Positions 25,655-34,527 of a stretch of 64,000 bases of DNA are shown piece by piece. Source of the stretch: Castellaniella sp. GTDB lineage: Bacteria; Pseudomonadota; Gammaproteobacteria; Burkholderiales; Burkholderiaceae_B. The translations under genes and the position numbers were made by a program. The notes beneath the pieces are model-generated. The model was not told the DNA's origin and did not search any database. It worked only from the letters and a program-made list of their open reading frames with translations. The stretch is taken from NCBI GenBank assembly GCA_019104865.1, contig JAHRWZ010000068.1, positions 48,177 to 112,176 on the forward strand, read 5' to 3'. The number at the start of each line of letters is the position of its first letter. Position 1 is the first letter of the stretch.

Positions 25655-26126
25655 TTTTACCCCCGGATTTGTAGACCAGCCGTACCTGTTCGATGAGGAT
25701 GCCCTTGTCGGCCGCTTTGCACATATCGTAGACCGTCAGGGCGGCGACCGTGCAGGCCGTCATGGCCTCCATCTCGACCCCGGTCTGATGGCTGGTACGG
25801 CAGGTGCTGCGGATTGTCAGTGTGTGTGTGTCGTCGTCGGCCGTGAAGTCCACCCCGACGAAGCTGAGCGGCAGGCTGTGGCACAGCGGGATCAGTTCGG
25901 CGCAGCGCTTGGCCGCCAGGATGCCCGCCACCCGCGCGGTGTTCAGGACTTCGCCTTTGGCATTGGCCTGGGCCGACAGCAGCCGCCAGGCATGCGGACT
26001 GAGGCGCACGCGGCCTTCGGCGATGGCGCTGCGCGCCGTGGCGGCTTTGGCGCCCACGTCGACCATGCGGACCTGGCCGTTTTCGTCCAGGTGCGTGAGG
26101 GTGGGGGAAACTTCAGTTCCGTTCAT
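25632..26126 (-). CDS. moaC: Cyclic pyranopterin monophosphate synthase MoaC
   Basis: Works after MoaA to form cyclic pyranopterin monophosphate. 164 residues with LTHLDENGQVRMVDVGAK at the start, AAKRCAELIPLCHSLPL near residue 72 and the MEAMTACTVAALTVYDMCK block near 120. First gene of the minus-strand moco set, divergent from an MFS gene across a 72-base gap. Confidence 0.96.
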   Translation of the reverse strand: MNGTEVSPTLTHLDENGQVRMVDVGAKAATARSAIAEGRVRLSPHAWRLLSAQANAKGEVLNTARVAGILAAKRCAELIPLCHSLPLSFVGVDFTADDDTHTLTIRSTCRTSHQTGVEMEAMTACTVAALTVYDMCKAADKGILIEQVRLVYKSGGKSGEWRND

Positions 26127-26198
26127 CGTTCTATCATATCGGATAATTCATCCGGGCTGCCGTGGGCGGATCGGTGTGGTTCCGACCGGAAACTATTC

Positions 26199-27545
26199 AT
26201 GGCCAAGACGATCGGCGCATTCTTTTCCCTGTATCTGGCGACCCTGATCCTGTTGCTCAGCTCGGGGATGTTCAATACGTATGTGGGCTTGCGGCTGACG
26301 GCTCAGTCCGTGTCCGAGATCTGGGTGGGCGCGATGATCGCTTCTTATTACCTGGGGCTGGTGCTGGGTGCGCGTTTCGGGCACCGGCTGATCATCCAGG
26401 TTGGCCACATCCGGGCCTATGCCGCCTGTGCGGCGCTGATGACGATCACGGTGCTGGCCATGATCCTCATCGAGGATCTCTGGTTCTGGCTGGGGGTGCG
26501 GTTCGTCATGGGGGCCTCCATGGTGTGCCTGTTCGTCGCGATTGAAAGCTGGCTCAACGAGCAGACCGAGAACGCCGCACGCGGGACTGTGTTCGCTTTT
26601 TACATGGTGGCGACGTGCCTGGGCACTGTCCTGGGTCAGCTGACCCTGGGCCTGTTTCCGAATCTCGACTACAAGCCGTTGGTTTTCATGGCACTGTGCA
26701 GCGTGCTCAGCCTGATCCCGGTCACCCTGACGCGGCGCATGCACCCGGCCTTGCAGGTGCCCGCGCCGCTGGCGCTGCGCTACTACCTGACGCGGGTGCC
26801 CCTGTCGCTGACGGTGCTGTTCATCGCCGGGATGCTCAATGGCGCCTTTTACGGGCTGGCGCCCGTCTACGGCCTGCAACATGGCATGGATACGCATGAG
26901 GTGGGGGTGTTCCTGGCCACCGCCCTGGCGACTGGCCTCGTCTTTCAGTGGCCCATTGGCTGGCTGGCGGACCGGACCAGCCGGGTGAAGCTCATCCGCG
27001 CGGGTTCCGTGCTGCTGTTCTGCCTGGGCGTTCCCCTGTGGGGCTGGTATCCGTTTTCCTATCCGGCCCTATTGGTCTTCGCGGCGGTGCTGGGCATGGT
27101 GCAGTTCACGCTCTATCCCATGGGCACGTCGTTTGCCAACGACAACGTGGATCCGCAGCGGCGCGTGGGGTTGAGCGCGCTGCTGTACATGGTGTACGGT
27201 CTGGGCGCTTGTATCGGGCCCCTGGTGGCCGGCGCACTGATGGGGGTCTGGGGTGGCGATGTGTATTTCGTCTTCGTCTCGGCGTGCTCGCTGGTACTGG
27301 TCGTTTTCATTCGCGAGCAGCGCGTCAAAGGGACTCACGTCAGCCCCGATGCGCCCACACAATTCGTGCCCATGGCCGACACCCTGCAAAATTCCCACGT
27401 GATGGCGGTGCTGGACCCGCGCGTCGATGTGCAGCGGGATGTGTCGCATGATCCCCTGGCCGGCGATTCCATGTCCGTCGACGGCGGCGAGCCGCCCGGG
27501 CCGGAAGCGGTTCCGGGTGTCGGGCGGCTGCCGGACCCGGCGTAG
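26199..27545 (+). CDS. Major facilitator superfamily transporter
   Basis: 448-residue membrane protein with about twelve helices. Visible MFS features are SYYLGLVLGARFGHRLI near residue 55 (motif A-like) and WPIGWLADRTSRV near 255. The last 70 residues are a hydrophilic, proline-rich tail. The family resembles YcaD-like uncharacterised MFS proteins; the substrate is unknown. ATG 26199 starts the first helix. Convergent with the EamA gene, with three bases between stops. Confidence 0.8.
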   Translation: MAKTIGAFFSLYLATLILLLSSGMFNTYVGLRLTAQSVSEIWVGAMIASYYLGLVLGARFGHRLIIQVGHIRAYAACAALMTITVLAMILIEDLWFWLGVRFVMGASMVCLFVAIESWLNEQTENAARGTVFAFYMVATCLGTVLGQLTLGLFPNLDYKPLVFMALCSVLSLIPVTLTRRMHPALQVPAPLALRYYLTRVPLSLTVLFIAGMLNGAFYGLAPVYGLQHGMDTHEVGVFLATALATGLVFQWPIGWLADRTSRVKLIRAGSVLLFCLGVPLWGWYPFSYPALLVFAAVLGMVQFTLYPMGTSFANDNVDPQRRVGLSALLYMVYGLGACIGPLVAGALMGVWGGDVYFVFVSACSLVLVVFIREQRVKGTHVSPDAPTQFVPMADTLQNSHVMAVLDPRVDVQRDVSHDPLAGDSMSVDGGEPPGPEAVPGVGRLPDPA

Positions 27546-27548
27546 CCT

Positions 27549-28445
27549 TCAGCGCGGGAAGAGCAGCACCACGGCTCCGATCGCCAAGGCGATGCCCGCC
27601 AGGTTGGCGCGGCTGAGTCGTTCGCGGAACACTCCGGCCCCCACCAGGGTGCCGATCGAGATTACCCCGATGTTCATGGCGGCAAAGACCAGCGTCGGGT
27701 TCTGTGGGTAGGTCTGGTGGGCGCGGATGTAGAAGTAGATGTTGCTGAAGTTCAGTGCGCCCAGCAGGATGCCTGATGCCAGGCTGCGGGCATGCCAGGC
27801 GGTGCGCCGGGCCGCCAGCCACAGGATCATCAGCAGGGCGGCCAGCATGAAGCTCAGCAGCAGGCTGCTGGTGAACCCGGCGCCGGTGCGCGCCATCTGC
27901 TTGAACAGGATGTCGATGGTGCCGTAGCCGACCCAGACGCCCAGCAGGGATAGCCAGGCCCAGCGGGCACGCGGGGATCCGGCCGCATTGTTCTCCGCTC
28001 CTTCGCCGAGGCTGGGCGCTGCGGCCGTGCTGGCGGGCGTGCGTTTCAGCAGGCAGGCCAGCGCCCCCAGGGCCAGGACGATGCCCAACGCCTTACGGCC
28101 GGACAGGGCCTCGTGAAAGACTAGAAACGCGGCCAGGATGGGGATGACCAGCGACAGCCGCTGAGCTGTATCGCTGAGCACGATACCGGCCTGGCGCACT
28201 GCGGCGGCCATGACCAGGAACACGGTGGGCAGCAACACGCCCAGCAGCCCCAGAATGATCCAGACGGTCGCGGACTGATCGAACAGCGTGGCCAGCGGCG
28301 GGCGCAGCAGCCACAGGCACAGCAGACAGGCGGTCACGTAGTTGACCAGGATAGCCTGTTCGATGCGCACATCGCAGCGCCGGGCAAGCTTCAGGAAGAC
28401 GGAGACGGCGACGCTGAAGGAAATGCTCAGGATCAGGGTATGCAT
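27549..28445 (-). CDS. EamA/DMT-family membrane transporter
   Basis: 298 residues with about ten hydrophobic helices arranged as two EamA-like halves separated by a short polar linker (about residues 135-165). Members export metabolites or amino acids; the substrate cannot be assigned. It is transcribed away from bioB, whose stop lies 93 bases upstream of its start on the same strand, so it could be read through from bioB. Confidence 0.8.
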   Translation of the reverse strand: MHTLILSISFSVAVSVFLKLARRCDVRIEQAILVNYVTACLLCLWLLRPPLATLFDQSATVWIILGLLGVLLPTVFLVMAAAVRQAGIVLSDTAQRLSLVIPILAAFLVFHEALSGRKALGIVLALGALACLLKRTPASTAAAPSLGEGAENNAAGSPRARWAWLSLLGVWVGYGTIDILFKQMARTGAGFTSSLLLSFMLAALLMILWLAARRTAWHARSLASGILLGALNFSNIYFYIRAHQTYPQNPTLVFAAMNIGVISIGTLVGAGVFRERLSRANLAGIALAIGAVVLLFPR

Positions 28446-28538
28446 AGGTGAAAAGAGAAAAATGCGCCGGTTAAGGTGGGGGTCGAGGTCGAGCCCCGGC
28501 CCGGAAAAGATGGATGCTGATCGCGGGTCCGTGCGACC

Positions 28539-29534
28539 TCAGGACAGCATGCTGGTGCTTTGTCCCGTCTCTGGCATGGGCACCAGTCCCAGGCGCTCGA
28601 ACAGCCTGGTGTCCGCGTCAGCCTGGGGATTGGGGGTGGTCAGCAGCCGTTCGCCGTGAAAGATCGAATTGGCCCCCGCCATGAAGCACAGCGCCTGCGT
28701 GCTGTCGTGCATGGATTCGCGGCCTGCCGACAGGCGCACCACCGTTTTCGGCATGACGATGCGTGTGACTGCGATGGTGCGCACGAACTCGATCGGGTCC
28801 AGATCAGGGGCGTCGGCCAGCGGGGTGCCGGGGACCTTGACCAGTTGGTTGATCGGCACGGATTCCGGGTAGGGGTTCAGGCTGGCCAGGGCGGCGATCA
28901 GGCCGGCGCGCACCTCGCGCGATTCGCCCAGGCCGACGATGCCGCCGCAGCACACCTTCAGTCCGGCGTCGCGCACCCGCTGCAGCGTTTCCAGCCGGTC
29001 GTCGTAGGTGCGAGTGTGGATGATCTCGCCATAATATTCCCGCGAGGTGTCCAGATTATGGTTGTAATAGTCCAGACCGGCAGCCTTCAGGCGTTCGGCC
29101 TGACCGGGCTTGAGCATGCCCAGGGTCACACAGGTCTCCATGCCCAGCGCCTTGACGGCCTGAACGTGCTCGATCACGTCGTCCAGCTGGCGTTCTGTGG
29201 GCGAGCGCCAGGCGGCGCCCATGCAGAAGCGCTGGGCACCGGCTTCCTGGGCCTGGCGGGCGGCCGCCAGTACCTGCGACAGCGGCATCAGCGGGGCCTG
29301 CTCCACGTCCGTGGTGTAGCGGGACGACTGTGGGCAATACGCGCAGTCTTCGGGACAGGCCCCGGTCTTGATCGACAGCAGGCTGGATTGCTGGACGGCA
29401 TTGGCCGGGTGGTGCCGCCGATGAATGGTCTGCGCTTGCAGCAGCAGGTCGTTGAAGGGCAGTGCGAACAAATCGACGATATCCTGGACGGACCAGGAGG
29501 GCTCGAGCGTTTCGTGGCGAAGGCTGGTGTGCAT
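28539..29534 (-). CDS. bioB: Biotin synthase BioB
   Basis: Radical SAM enzyme inserting sulfur into dethiobiotin. 331 residues with [11 protein letters not shown] near residue 60 as the SAM-cluster motif, [13 protein letters not shown] near 155, and the second-cluster cysteines and arginine in the later barrel ([22 protein letters not shown]). Separated from the bioFCD operon by a 190-base gap that contains a palindrome, so it has its own promoter. Confidence 0.97.
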   Translation of the reverse strand: MHTSLRHETLEPSWSVQDIVDLFALPFNDLLLQAQTIHRRHHPANAVQQSSLLSIKTGACPEDCAYCPQSSRYTTDVEQAPLMPLSQVLAAARQAQEAGAQRFCMGAAWRSPTERQLDDVIEHVQAVKALGMETCVTLGMLKPGQAERLKAAGLDYYNHNLDTSREYYGEIIHTRTYDDRLETLQRVRDAGLKVCCGGIVGLGESREVRAGLIAALASLNPYPESVPINQLVKVPGTPLADAPDLDPIEFVRTIAVTRIVMPKTVVRLSAGRESMHDSTQALCFMAGANSIFHGERLLTTPNPQADADTRLFERLGLVPMPETGQSTSMLS

Positions 29535-29596
29535 GGCGTGATGAAAATCCTGTCGGAGGAATCAGACCGGATAGTAGGGTGGCCCTGCCCGGATGA

Positions 29597-29610
29597 CAAA
29601 CGATCGTTTG
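29597..29610. promoter_or_regulatory. 14-bp perfect palindrome upstream of bioB
   Basis: CAAACGATCGTTTG, perfectly self-complementary, 63 bases before the bioB start. It could be the operator of a dimeric regulator, for example of TetR type. It is unlike the BirA operator, and no regulator gene lies next to it. Confidence 0.45.
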
Positions 29611-29724
29611 CATTCAACAGCGCTCAATATAGGGTGATATGGACGCATTTGTCATTGAAATCATGAAAAATGACTGATGAGGTTTCCGTTCTTCCGGGAT
29701 CTTTGGCTGACGGCGGATATGTAA

Positions 29725-30423
29725 TCACTTGTGAATCCCCGGTTGGCTCCGCCAGGCTAGGCCGGCCTGGGTCAGGGCGGCCTGCAGCGGCGTCACGCGG
29801 CTGGCTGCCTCGGCCACCGTCCGAGGATTCACCGCGTCCAGCCAGGGGATCTCGGCCAGGATCGGTGTCTGGCCAAAGTGTTCCAGAGCCTGCCGGTTGC
29901 CAGGCGACAGCGGCCCGTTCATCACCACGCCCAGGACGGGCAGGTCGCGTGCCGCCAGCGCCTGCAGGCTGAGCAGGGTGTGGTTGATCGTCCCCAGAGT
30001 ACTGCGCGCGACCAGCACGACAGGTAGTGCCAGCTGGGCGGCAAGGTCGATCATCATGTGTTTTTCGTCGATGGGGACGAGCAGCCCGCCGGCGCCTTCG
30101 ACCACCAGCGGCTGCGTGGTGCGCGGCAGGCGGATGCCCGTGACGTCCAGCGTGATCCCTTCCAGGCGGGCAGCTGCCCAGGGGGCGAGCGGCGCCTGCA
30201 ATGCGCAGGCGGGCGGGTATTGCCGGCTGTCGGCCCCCAGCAGGGCGGTCACCGTGGCGGTGTCGTCGCAGGCGGTGGCCATCCCCGTCTGAAATGGCTT
30301 CCAGTAGTCGGCCGCCCAGGCCTTGGCCAGGATGGCCGAGATCAGCGTCTTGCCGACGTCGGTGTCCGTCCCTGTCACGAACACGCCGAGTGCCGGTGGT
30401 GTGGTGCGTCGGCTAGAGATCAT
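29725..30423 (-). CDS. bioD: Dethiobiotin synthetase BioD
   Basis: ATP-dependent carboxylation and ring closure of 7,8-diaminopelargonate to dethiobiotin. 232 residues with the P-loop-like FVTGTDTDVGKT at residues 14-25, WKPFQTG, and VVEGAGGLLVP near 108. Its start overlaps the bioC end by 11 bases, consistent with one bioF-bioC-bioD transcript. Confidence 0.94.
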   Translation of the reverse strand: MISSRRTTPPALGVFVTGTDTDVGKTLISAILAKAWAADYWKPFQTGMATACDDTATVTALLGADSRQYPPACALQAPLAPWAAARLEGITLDVTGIRLPRTTQPLVVEGAGGLLVPIDEKHMMIDLAAQLALPVVLVARSTLGTINHTLLSLQALAARDLPVLGVVMNGPLSPGNRQALEHFGQTPILAEIPWLDAVNPRTVAEAASRVTPLQAALTQAGLAWRSQPGIHK

Positions 30424-31258
30424 GGCGTGTTCCGTCAGCGTGGCCGGTTCGCGTGCGCCCAGGCGTGCGATGCCACAGCCCGAAAGCGATCCGATAGGTG
30501 CACCGGGCACCGGTGCGGTCGAAGGCGGCGCAGACTTGCCGCAGTTGCGGCACCGTCAGAGGGCTGCTGCCCGGCCGGGGCGTGGTGGCGCCGATGCCCT
30601 TGAGTGCGCGCAGGAACCCCAGGGCGTTGCCACAGTCGTCCTGAAAGGGCTCGATCCGCACGCCGCCCGATAGCAGGCCAGCCGGCAGGCGGATCGTCTG
30701 TGCGCAGGGAAAAAGCAGCGTGGCGGGCGTCAGCCCCAGGCTGTCGTGGGCTTGCTGCCATTCCGGCCAGCTGCCCTGAACCGGGACGGCGACGGCCAGG
30801 CAGCCGCCGGGGGCCAGTAGTCCGGCCAGCCGCAGCAGGCCTCGCCCCGGGTCAGTGAACCATTGCAGCGCCATGCTGGAACAGATCAGGTCGAAGCCAC
30901 AGGCGGGCAGATCGGGATGCTCGCCGTCCAGTACACGAAAACGCGCGTTGCCGCCCAGGCGCAGCGTGTCCTGGGCTCTGGTCAGCATGGCCGGGGCAAG
31001 ATCCGTGATGGTCCAGTCCGCCAGCGGGATGCGGGCAGCCAGCTGACGGGTCAGAAGACCGGTGCCGCAGCCGATTTCCAGAATGCGGGGTTGCTCGGGC
31101 AGCGGTTGGTCCGCGATCTGTGCGGCCAGGCGTCGGGCGATGGCGACCTGCACGCCGGCATGCTGTTCGTATCGATTGGCTGCCCGATCGAACCTGACGT
31201 GTGCCTGGCCGTCTCGGGGGCCGGACGGGGGCGTGCGTAGTGTGCTGTCCGCGGTCAT
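30413..31258 (-). CDS. bioC: Malonyl-ACP O-methyltransferase BioC
   Basis: SAM-dependent methyltransferase that starts the pimeloyl moiety by methylating malonyl-ACP. 281 residues; motif I ILEIGCGTGLLTRQLA near residue 60 and FDRAANRYEQHA at the N-terminus are typical. Start and bioF stop overlap by one base (TGATG). No bioH or equivalent esterase is present in the window. Confidence 0.9.
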   Translation of the reverse strand: MTADSTLRTPPSGPRDGQAHVRFDRAANRYEQHAGVQVAIARRLAAQIADQPLPEQPRILEIGCGTGLLTRQLAARIPLADWTITDLAPAMLTRAQDTLRLGGNARFRVLDGEHPDLPACGFDLICSSMALQWFTDPGRGLLRLAGLLAPGGCLAVAVPVQGSWPEWQQAHDSLGLTPATLLFPCAQTIRLPAGLLSGGVRIEPFQDDCGNALGFLRALKGIGATTPRPGSSPLTVPQLRQVCAAFDRTGARCTYRIAFGLWHRTPGRTRTGHADGTRHDL

Positions 31259-32433
31259 CAGGGGTGCTCCACGGCGGTCGACAGGGCCTGGGCCAGGCGA
31301 TCGATGTCCTCTGGCGTGTGTGCCGCGCTCAGCGCGATGCGCAGGCGACTGGTGCCGGCCGGCACCGTGGGCGGGCGGATGGCGGAGACCAGAATGCCTT
31401 CGGTTTCCAGCCGGCGGCTGAGCGTCAGTGCCCGGTGCTCGCTGCCGACCAGGGCAGGGATGATCTGGGTGCTGGACGGGCCGGTATCCAGCCCCAGCCG
31501 GGACAGGGTTTCGCGCAGCCGGCCTGCATGCCCCGATATCGTCGCGCGCTGCGCCTGCATCCGCGGTATCAGATCCAGGGCCGCGTCGATGGCCCCCAGG
31601 ACGGCTGGCGGCAGTCCGGTGGTGAAGATGAACCCCGAACAGGCGTTGATCAGGTAATCGCAGAGTGCGCGGGAGCCTGCCACGTAAGCGCCGAAGCTGC
31701 CCATGGCCTTGCTGAAGGTGCCCATGGACAGATGGACCCGGCCGGGGGCAAGCCCTGCCAGCCCCATGCCCTTGGGCCCGAGCACGCCGGTGGCATGGGC
31801 TTCATCGAGATAGAGAAAGGCGTCATGGCGCTCGGCCAGCGCCGCCAGGCTGGGGACGTCGCTGCAGTCCCCATCCATGCTGAAGACGCTTTCGGTCACG
31901 ATGATGCGCCGGCCCGATTCATGGGCATGCGATTGCATCAGGGATTCCAGGTGATTCAGATCGTTATGGCGGAACCGGATCTGGCGAACCCCCGCCGCCC
32001 GGCAGCCCTGATGCAGGCTGGCATGGGCCAGGCGGTCGACATAGACCTGGGTATCGCGCCCGAAGACCGACAGCAGCGCCGGCAGGATCGCGGCATTGGC
32101 CTGCCAGCCCGAAGAGAACAGCAGTGCCGCTTCGGTGCCCTTGGCGCTCGCCAGCTTTGCCTCGATCGCCAGGCAAGGCGGTTGGGTGCCGCAGACCAGA
32201 CGCGAGGCGGTGGATCCGGCGCCATAGCGCCGGGCGTAGTCGCAGGCGCGGTCGATGACGGCGGGATGCGCGGACAGGCCCAGATAGTCGTTGCTGCAGA
32301 AATTCAGCAGCGTGTGCCCGCCGTGGCGGCTGCGTCCGGGTGCTGCGGGTTCAAAAGCGCGCAGGATGCGCCGCTGGTGCTGGCGGTCCTGGTCGTCCAG
32401 GAACTGCGCAAATACGGCATCGAATGGATTCAT
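31258..32433 (-). CDS. bioF: 8-amino-7-oxononanoate synthase BioF
   Basis: PLP enzyme condensing pimeloyl-ACP with alanine. 391 residues with FCSNDYLGLSAHP near residue 45, the DEAHATGVLGPKG segment near 200 and the PLP-lysine motif MGTFSKAMGSFG near 230. First gene of the minus-strand bioFCD operon, divergent from bioA. Confidence 0.95.
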   Translation of the reverse strand: MNPFDAVFAQFLDDQDRQHQRRILRAFEPAAPGRSRHGGHTLLNFCSNDYLGLSAHPAVIDRACDYARRYGAGSTASRLVCGTQPPCLAIEAKLASAKGTEAALLFSSGWQANAAILPALLSVFGRDTQVYVDRLAHASLHQGCRAAGVRQIRFRHNDLNHLESLMQSHAHESGRRIIVTESVFSMDGDCSDVPSLAALAERHDAFLYLDEAHATGVLGPKGMGLAGLAPGRVHLSMGTFSKAMGSFGAYVAGSRALCDYLINACSGFIFTTGLPPAVLGAIDAALDLIPRMQAQRATISGHAGRLRETLSRLGLDTGPSSTQIIPALVGSEHRALTLSRRLETEGILVSAIRPPTVPAGTSRLRIALSAAHTPEDIDRLAQALSTAVEHP

Positions 32434-32640
32434 ATCGGCTCTGCCCAGTGAGGCCGTCAGGTGACTTGAAGTGATGGGGATAATATCAATATGATCGTAG
32501 AAAAATGGAAATCAATGATTTTTGACAGTAGTTAGAAGAAGATAGCAATTCAATCCATGATGGCGCAATTCCTGGCAAGCGCCGGCCTTCCACCCCGCAT
32601 CCTGCGTGACTGCGCAATCTCTCGAGAGTTGAAACCGAAC
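32434..32640. promoter_or_regulatory. Divergent bioF / bioA promoter region
   Basis: 207 AT-rich bases in an otherwise GC-rich window. For bioA there is a consensus -35 TTGACA (32522-32527) with only weak -10 matches around 32543-32550. For bioF, TA-rich segments near 32480-32500 could serve as -10. No inverted repeat of the BirA type was seen, so the control of biotin genes here is unclear. Confidence 0.45.
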
Positions 32641-33954
32641 ATGACAGCATCCTCCATTCCCTGGTTGGACCAGGGCTACCCCCATATCTGGCTGCCCTAT
32701 GCGCAGATGAAGACCGCCGCGCGACCGCTGCCCGTGCGCTCGACGCAGGGGTGCTGCATTGAACTGGCGGATGGCAGGACCCTGATCGATGGCATCGCCT
32801 CCTGGTGGACAGCCTGCCATGGCTACAACCATCCGCATATTGCCGACGCCGTCCGGGCGCAGCTGGCGCGCATGCCGCATGTGATGTTCGGCGGGCTGGT
32901 GCACGAACCCGCGCTATCCCTGGCGCGCCGCCTGTGCGGTTTGCTGGGGCCGGGGCTGGATCGCGTCTTTTTCACGGAGTCGGGTTCGGTATCGGTCGAA
33001 GTCGCCATGAAGATGGCGATGCAGTATTGGGCCAATCGTAGCGAGCCCGGGCGGCGGGTGGTGGCCTTTCGCGGCGGCTATCACGGAGACACCTTCGGCA
33101 CCATGGCGGTCTGTGATCCCACCATCGGCATGCATGCGGCCTTTCGCGGCCTGCAGCCTGAAACGGAGACGCCGGAACTGCCCCGGGACGATGAGGGCGA
33201 GGCCTTGCTGGATCAGTTCCTGCGCCGCCGGGAAGGCCAAGTGGCCGCCCTGCTGGTGGAGCCCCTGGTACAAGGCGCCGCAGGCATGCGGATGCATGCG
33301 GCGGAAGTCTTGCGGCGGCTGCGCCGGCTCGCCGACCGGCACGGCATCCTGCTGATATTCGATGAGATCTTCACGGGCTTCGGGCGTACGGGCACGCTGT
33401 TTGCCTTTGAGCAGGCAGGCATCCGACCCGACATCGTGACCTTGTCGAAGGCTCTGACCGGCGGGACGTTGCCCTTGGCGGCCACCGTGGCCAGCGAGTC
33501 GGTGTTCGAGGCCTTCTGGTCGGACGATCCCGGGCATGCGCTGATGCACGGTCCCACCTATATGGGTAACGCACTGGCGTGCGCAGCCGCTCACGCCTCG
33601 TTGGATCTGTTCGAATCCGAGCCTCGGCTGGCCCAGGTGGCGGCGATCGAAGGCCAGTTGCGCAAGGGCCTGGCCGCCTGTCGCGACCTGCCCTGTGTGC
33701 ACGAGGTTCGCGTCATGGGGGCCATCGGCGTGGTGGAGCTGAAATGGGTACCCGACCGCACGCTGCTGTGCCAGGCTTTTCTGGATGCGGGGGTATGGGT
33801 GCGTCCGCTGGGAAAAAGTGTCTACCTGACGCCAGCGTTCATTATGCCGGCCGATCAGTTGCAGCGCTTGTTGCAGGTGCTGCAATCGGTTCTGGCAAGG
33901 GTGACGCCCGCCTTTTTTCCAGGCCGAGACGCAGGTGGGAAAGATGTGGCATAA
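32641..33954 (+). CDS. bioA: Adenosylmethionine-8-amino-7-oxononanoate aminotransferase BioA
   Basis: PLP aminotransferase making 7,8-diaminopelargonate with SAM as amino donor. 437 residues: HIWLPYAQM near residue 15, SWWTACHGYNHP near 55, FRGGYHGDTFGTMA, LIFDEIFTGFGRTG and the lysine motif VTLSKALTGG near 275. ATG 32641 gives the usual family N-terminus; an in-frame ATG at 32557 would add 28 residues. GAGAG upstream is a poor ribosome site. Confidence 0.94.
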   Translation: MTASSIPWLDQGYPHIWLPYAQMKTAARPLPVRSTQGCCIELADGRTLIDGIASWWTACHGYNHPHIADAVRAQLARMPHVMFGGLVHEPALSLARRLCGLLGPGLDRVFFTESGSVSVEVAMKMAMQYWANRSEPGRRVVAFRGGYHGDTFGTMAVCDPTIGMHAAFRGLQPETETPELPRDDEGEALLDQFLRRREGQVAALLVEPLVQGAAGMRMHAAEVLRRLRRLADRHGILLIFDEIFTGFGRTGTLFAFEQAGIRPDIVTLSKALTGGTLPLAATVASESVFEAFWSDDPGHALMHGPTYMGNALACAAAHASLDLFESEPRLAQVAAIEGQLRKGLAACRDLPCVHEVRVMGAIGVVELKWVPDRTLLCQAFLDAGVWVRPLGKSVYLTPAFIMPADQLQRLLQVLQSVLARVTPAFFPGRDAGGKDVA

Positions 33955-34046
33955 TTTCGCGCCTTGACGGATCTGATCAAGCGAGCGCCTCCAAACGGCG
34001 CAGTCAGTCGCCCGATTTTCCGGTCCATCAAGAAAGTTGTCGAGAC

Positions 34047-34075
34047 TTGCACACCAAAAAAAATTCGTGCATAAT
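34047..34075 (+). promoter_or_regulatory. Promoter of the tRNA operon
   Basis: TTGCAC (34047-34052), 17-base A-rich spacer, CATAAT (34070-34075) preceded by TG (extended -10). The GC-rich CTCGC that follows is typical of stringently controlled stable-RNA promoters. Start site expected near 34082, 24 bases before the first tRNA. Confidence 0.8.
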
Positions 34076-34105
34076 CTCGCTTCTTCGTTAAAGAAGACCT
34101 TGTTT

Positions 34106-34181
<76 letters not shown>

Positions 34182-34201
34182 AATTTTTTAATGAAAGTCC
34201 T

Positions 34202-34277
34202 GTCCCCTTCGTCTAGAGGCCTAGGACATCACCCTTTCACGGTGAGTACAGGGGTTCGAATCCCCTAGGGGACGCCA
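34202..34277 (+). tRNA. tRNA-Glu (TTC)
   Basis: 76-base cloverleaf with encoded CCA. Acceptor GTCCCCT pairs with AGGGGAC, anticodon loop CTTTCAC gives TTC, and T-arm GGGGTTCGAATCCCC. It follows the alanine tRNA by 20 bases in the same transcript. Confidence 0.97.
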
Positions 34278-34297
34278 GTTTGTTCTGGCACCGCTGC

Positions 34298-34374
34298 GGA
34301 GCGGTAGTTCAGTTGGTTAGAATACCGGCCTGTCACGCCGGGGGTCGCGGGTTCGAGCCCCGTCCGCTCCGCCA
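34298..34374 (+). tRNA. tRNA-Asp (GTC)
   Basis: 77-base cloverleaf with encoded CCA. Acceptor GGAGCGG pairs with CCGCTCC, anticodon stem CCGGC/GCCGG with loop CTGTCAC gives GTC, and T-arm has GGTTCGAGCCC. Last gene of the three-tRNA transcript. Confidence 0.97.
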
Positions 34375-34383
34375 AAAATTCTC

Positions 34384-34425
34384 AAAAGCCCGATTTCCGG
34401 TCAGGAATCGGGCTTTTGTTTTTTT
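34384..34425 (+). terminator. Rho-independent terminator of the tRNA operon
   Basis: AAAAGCCCGATT pairs with AATCGGGCTTTT (12 bp), extended by TCC/GGA around a small loop, followed by G and a run of seven T. It begins ten bases after the tRNA-Asp CCA end. Confidence 0.93.
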
Positions 34426-34527
34426 GTCTTTACCGCCATATCCGGTAACATGTCTGAAAGTGGCAATCCGGAGGCGGGACGCAGGTGCTTCGACCTGGCT
34501 CTGCCGCCTTTTTATCATCAGGATGGC

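Noticed and set aside
32434..32640. BirA operator between bioF and bioA
   Set aside because: No paired TTGTAAAC/GTTTACAA-like arms were found; only AT-rich sequence and a -35 consensus.
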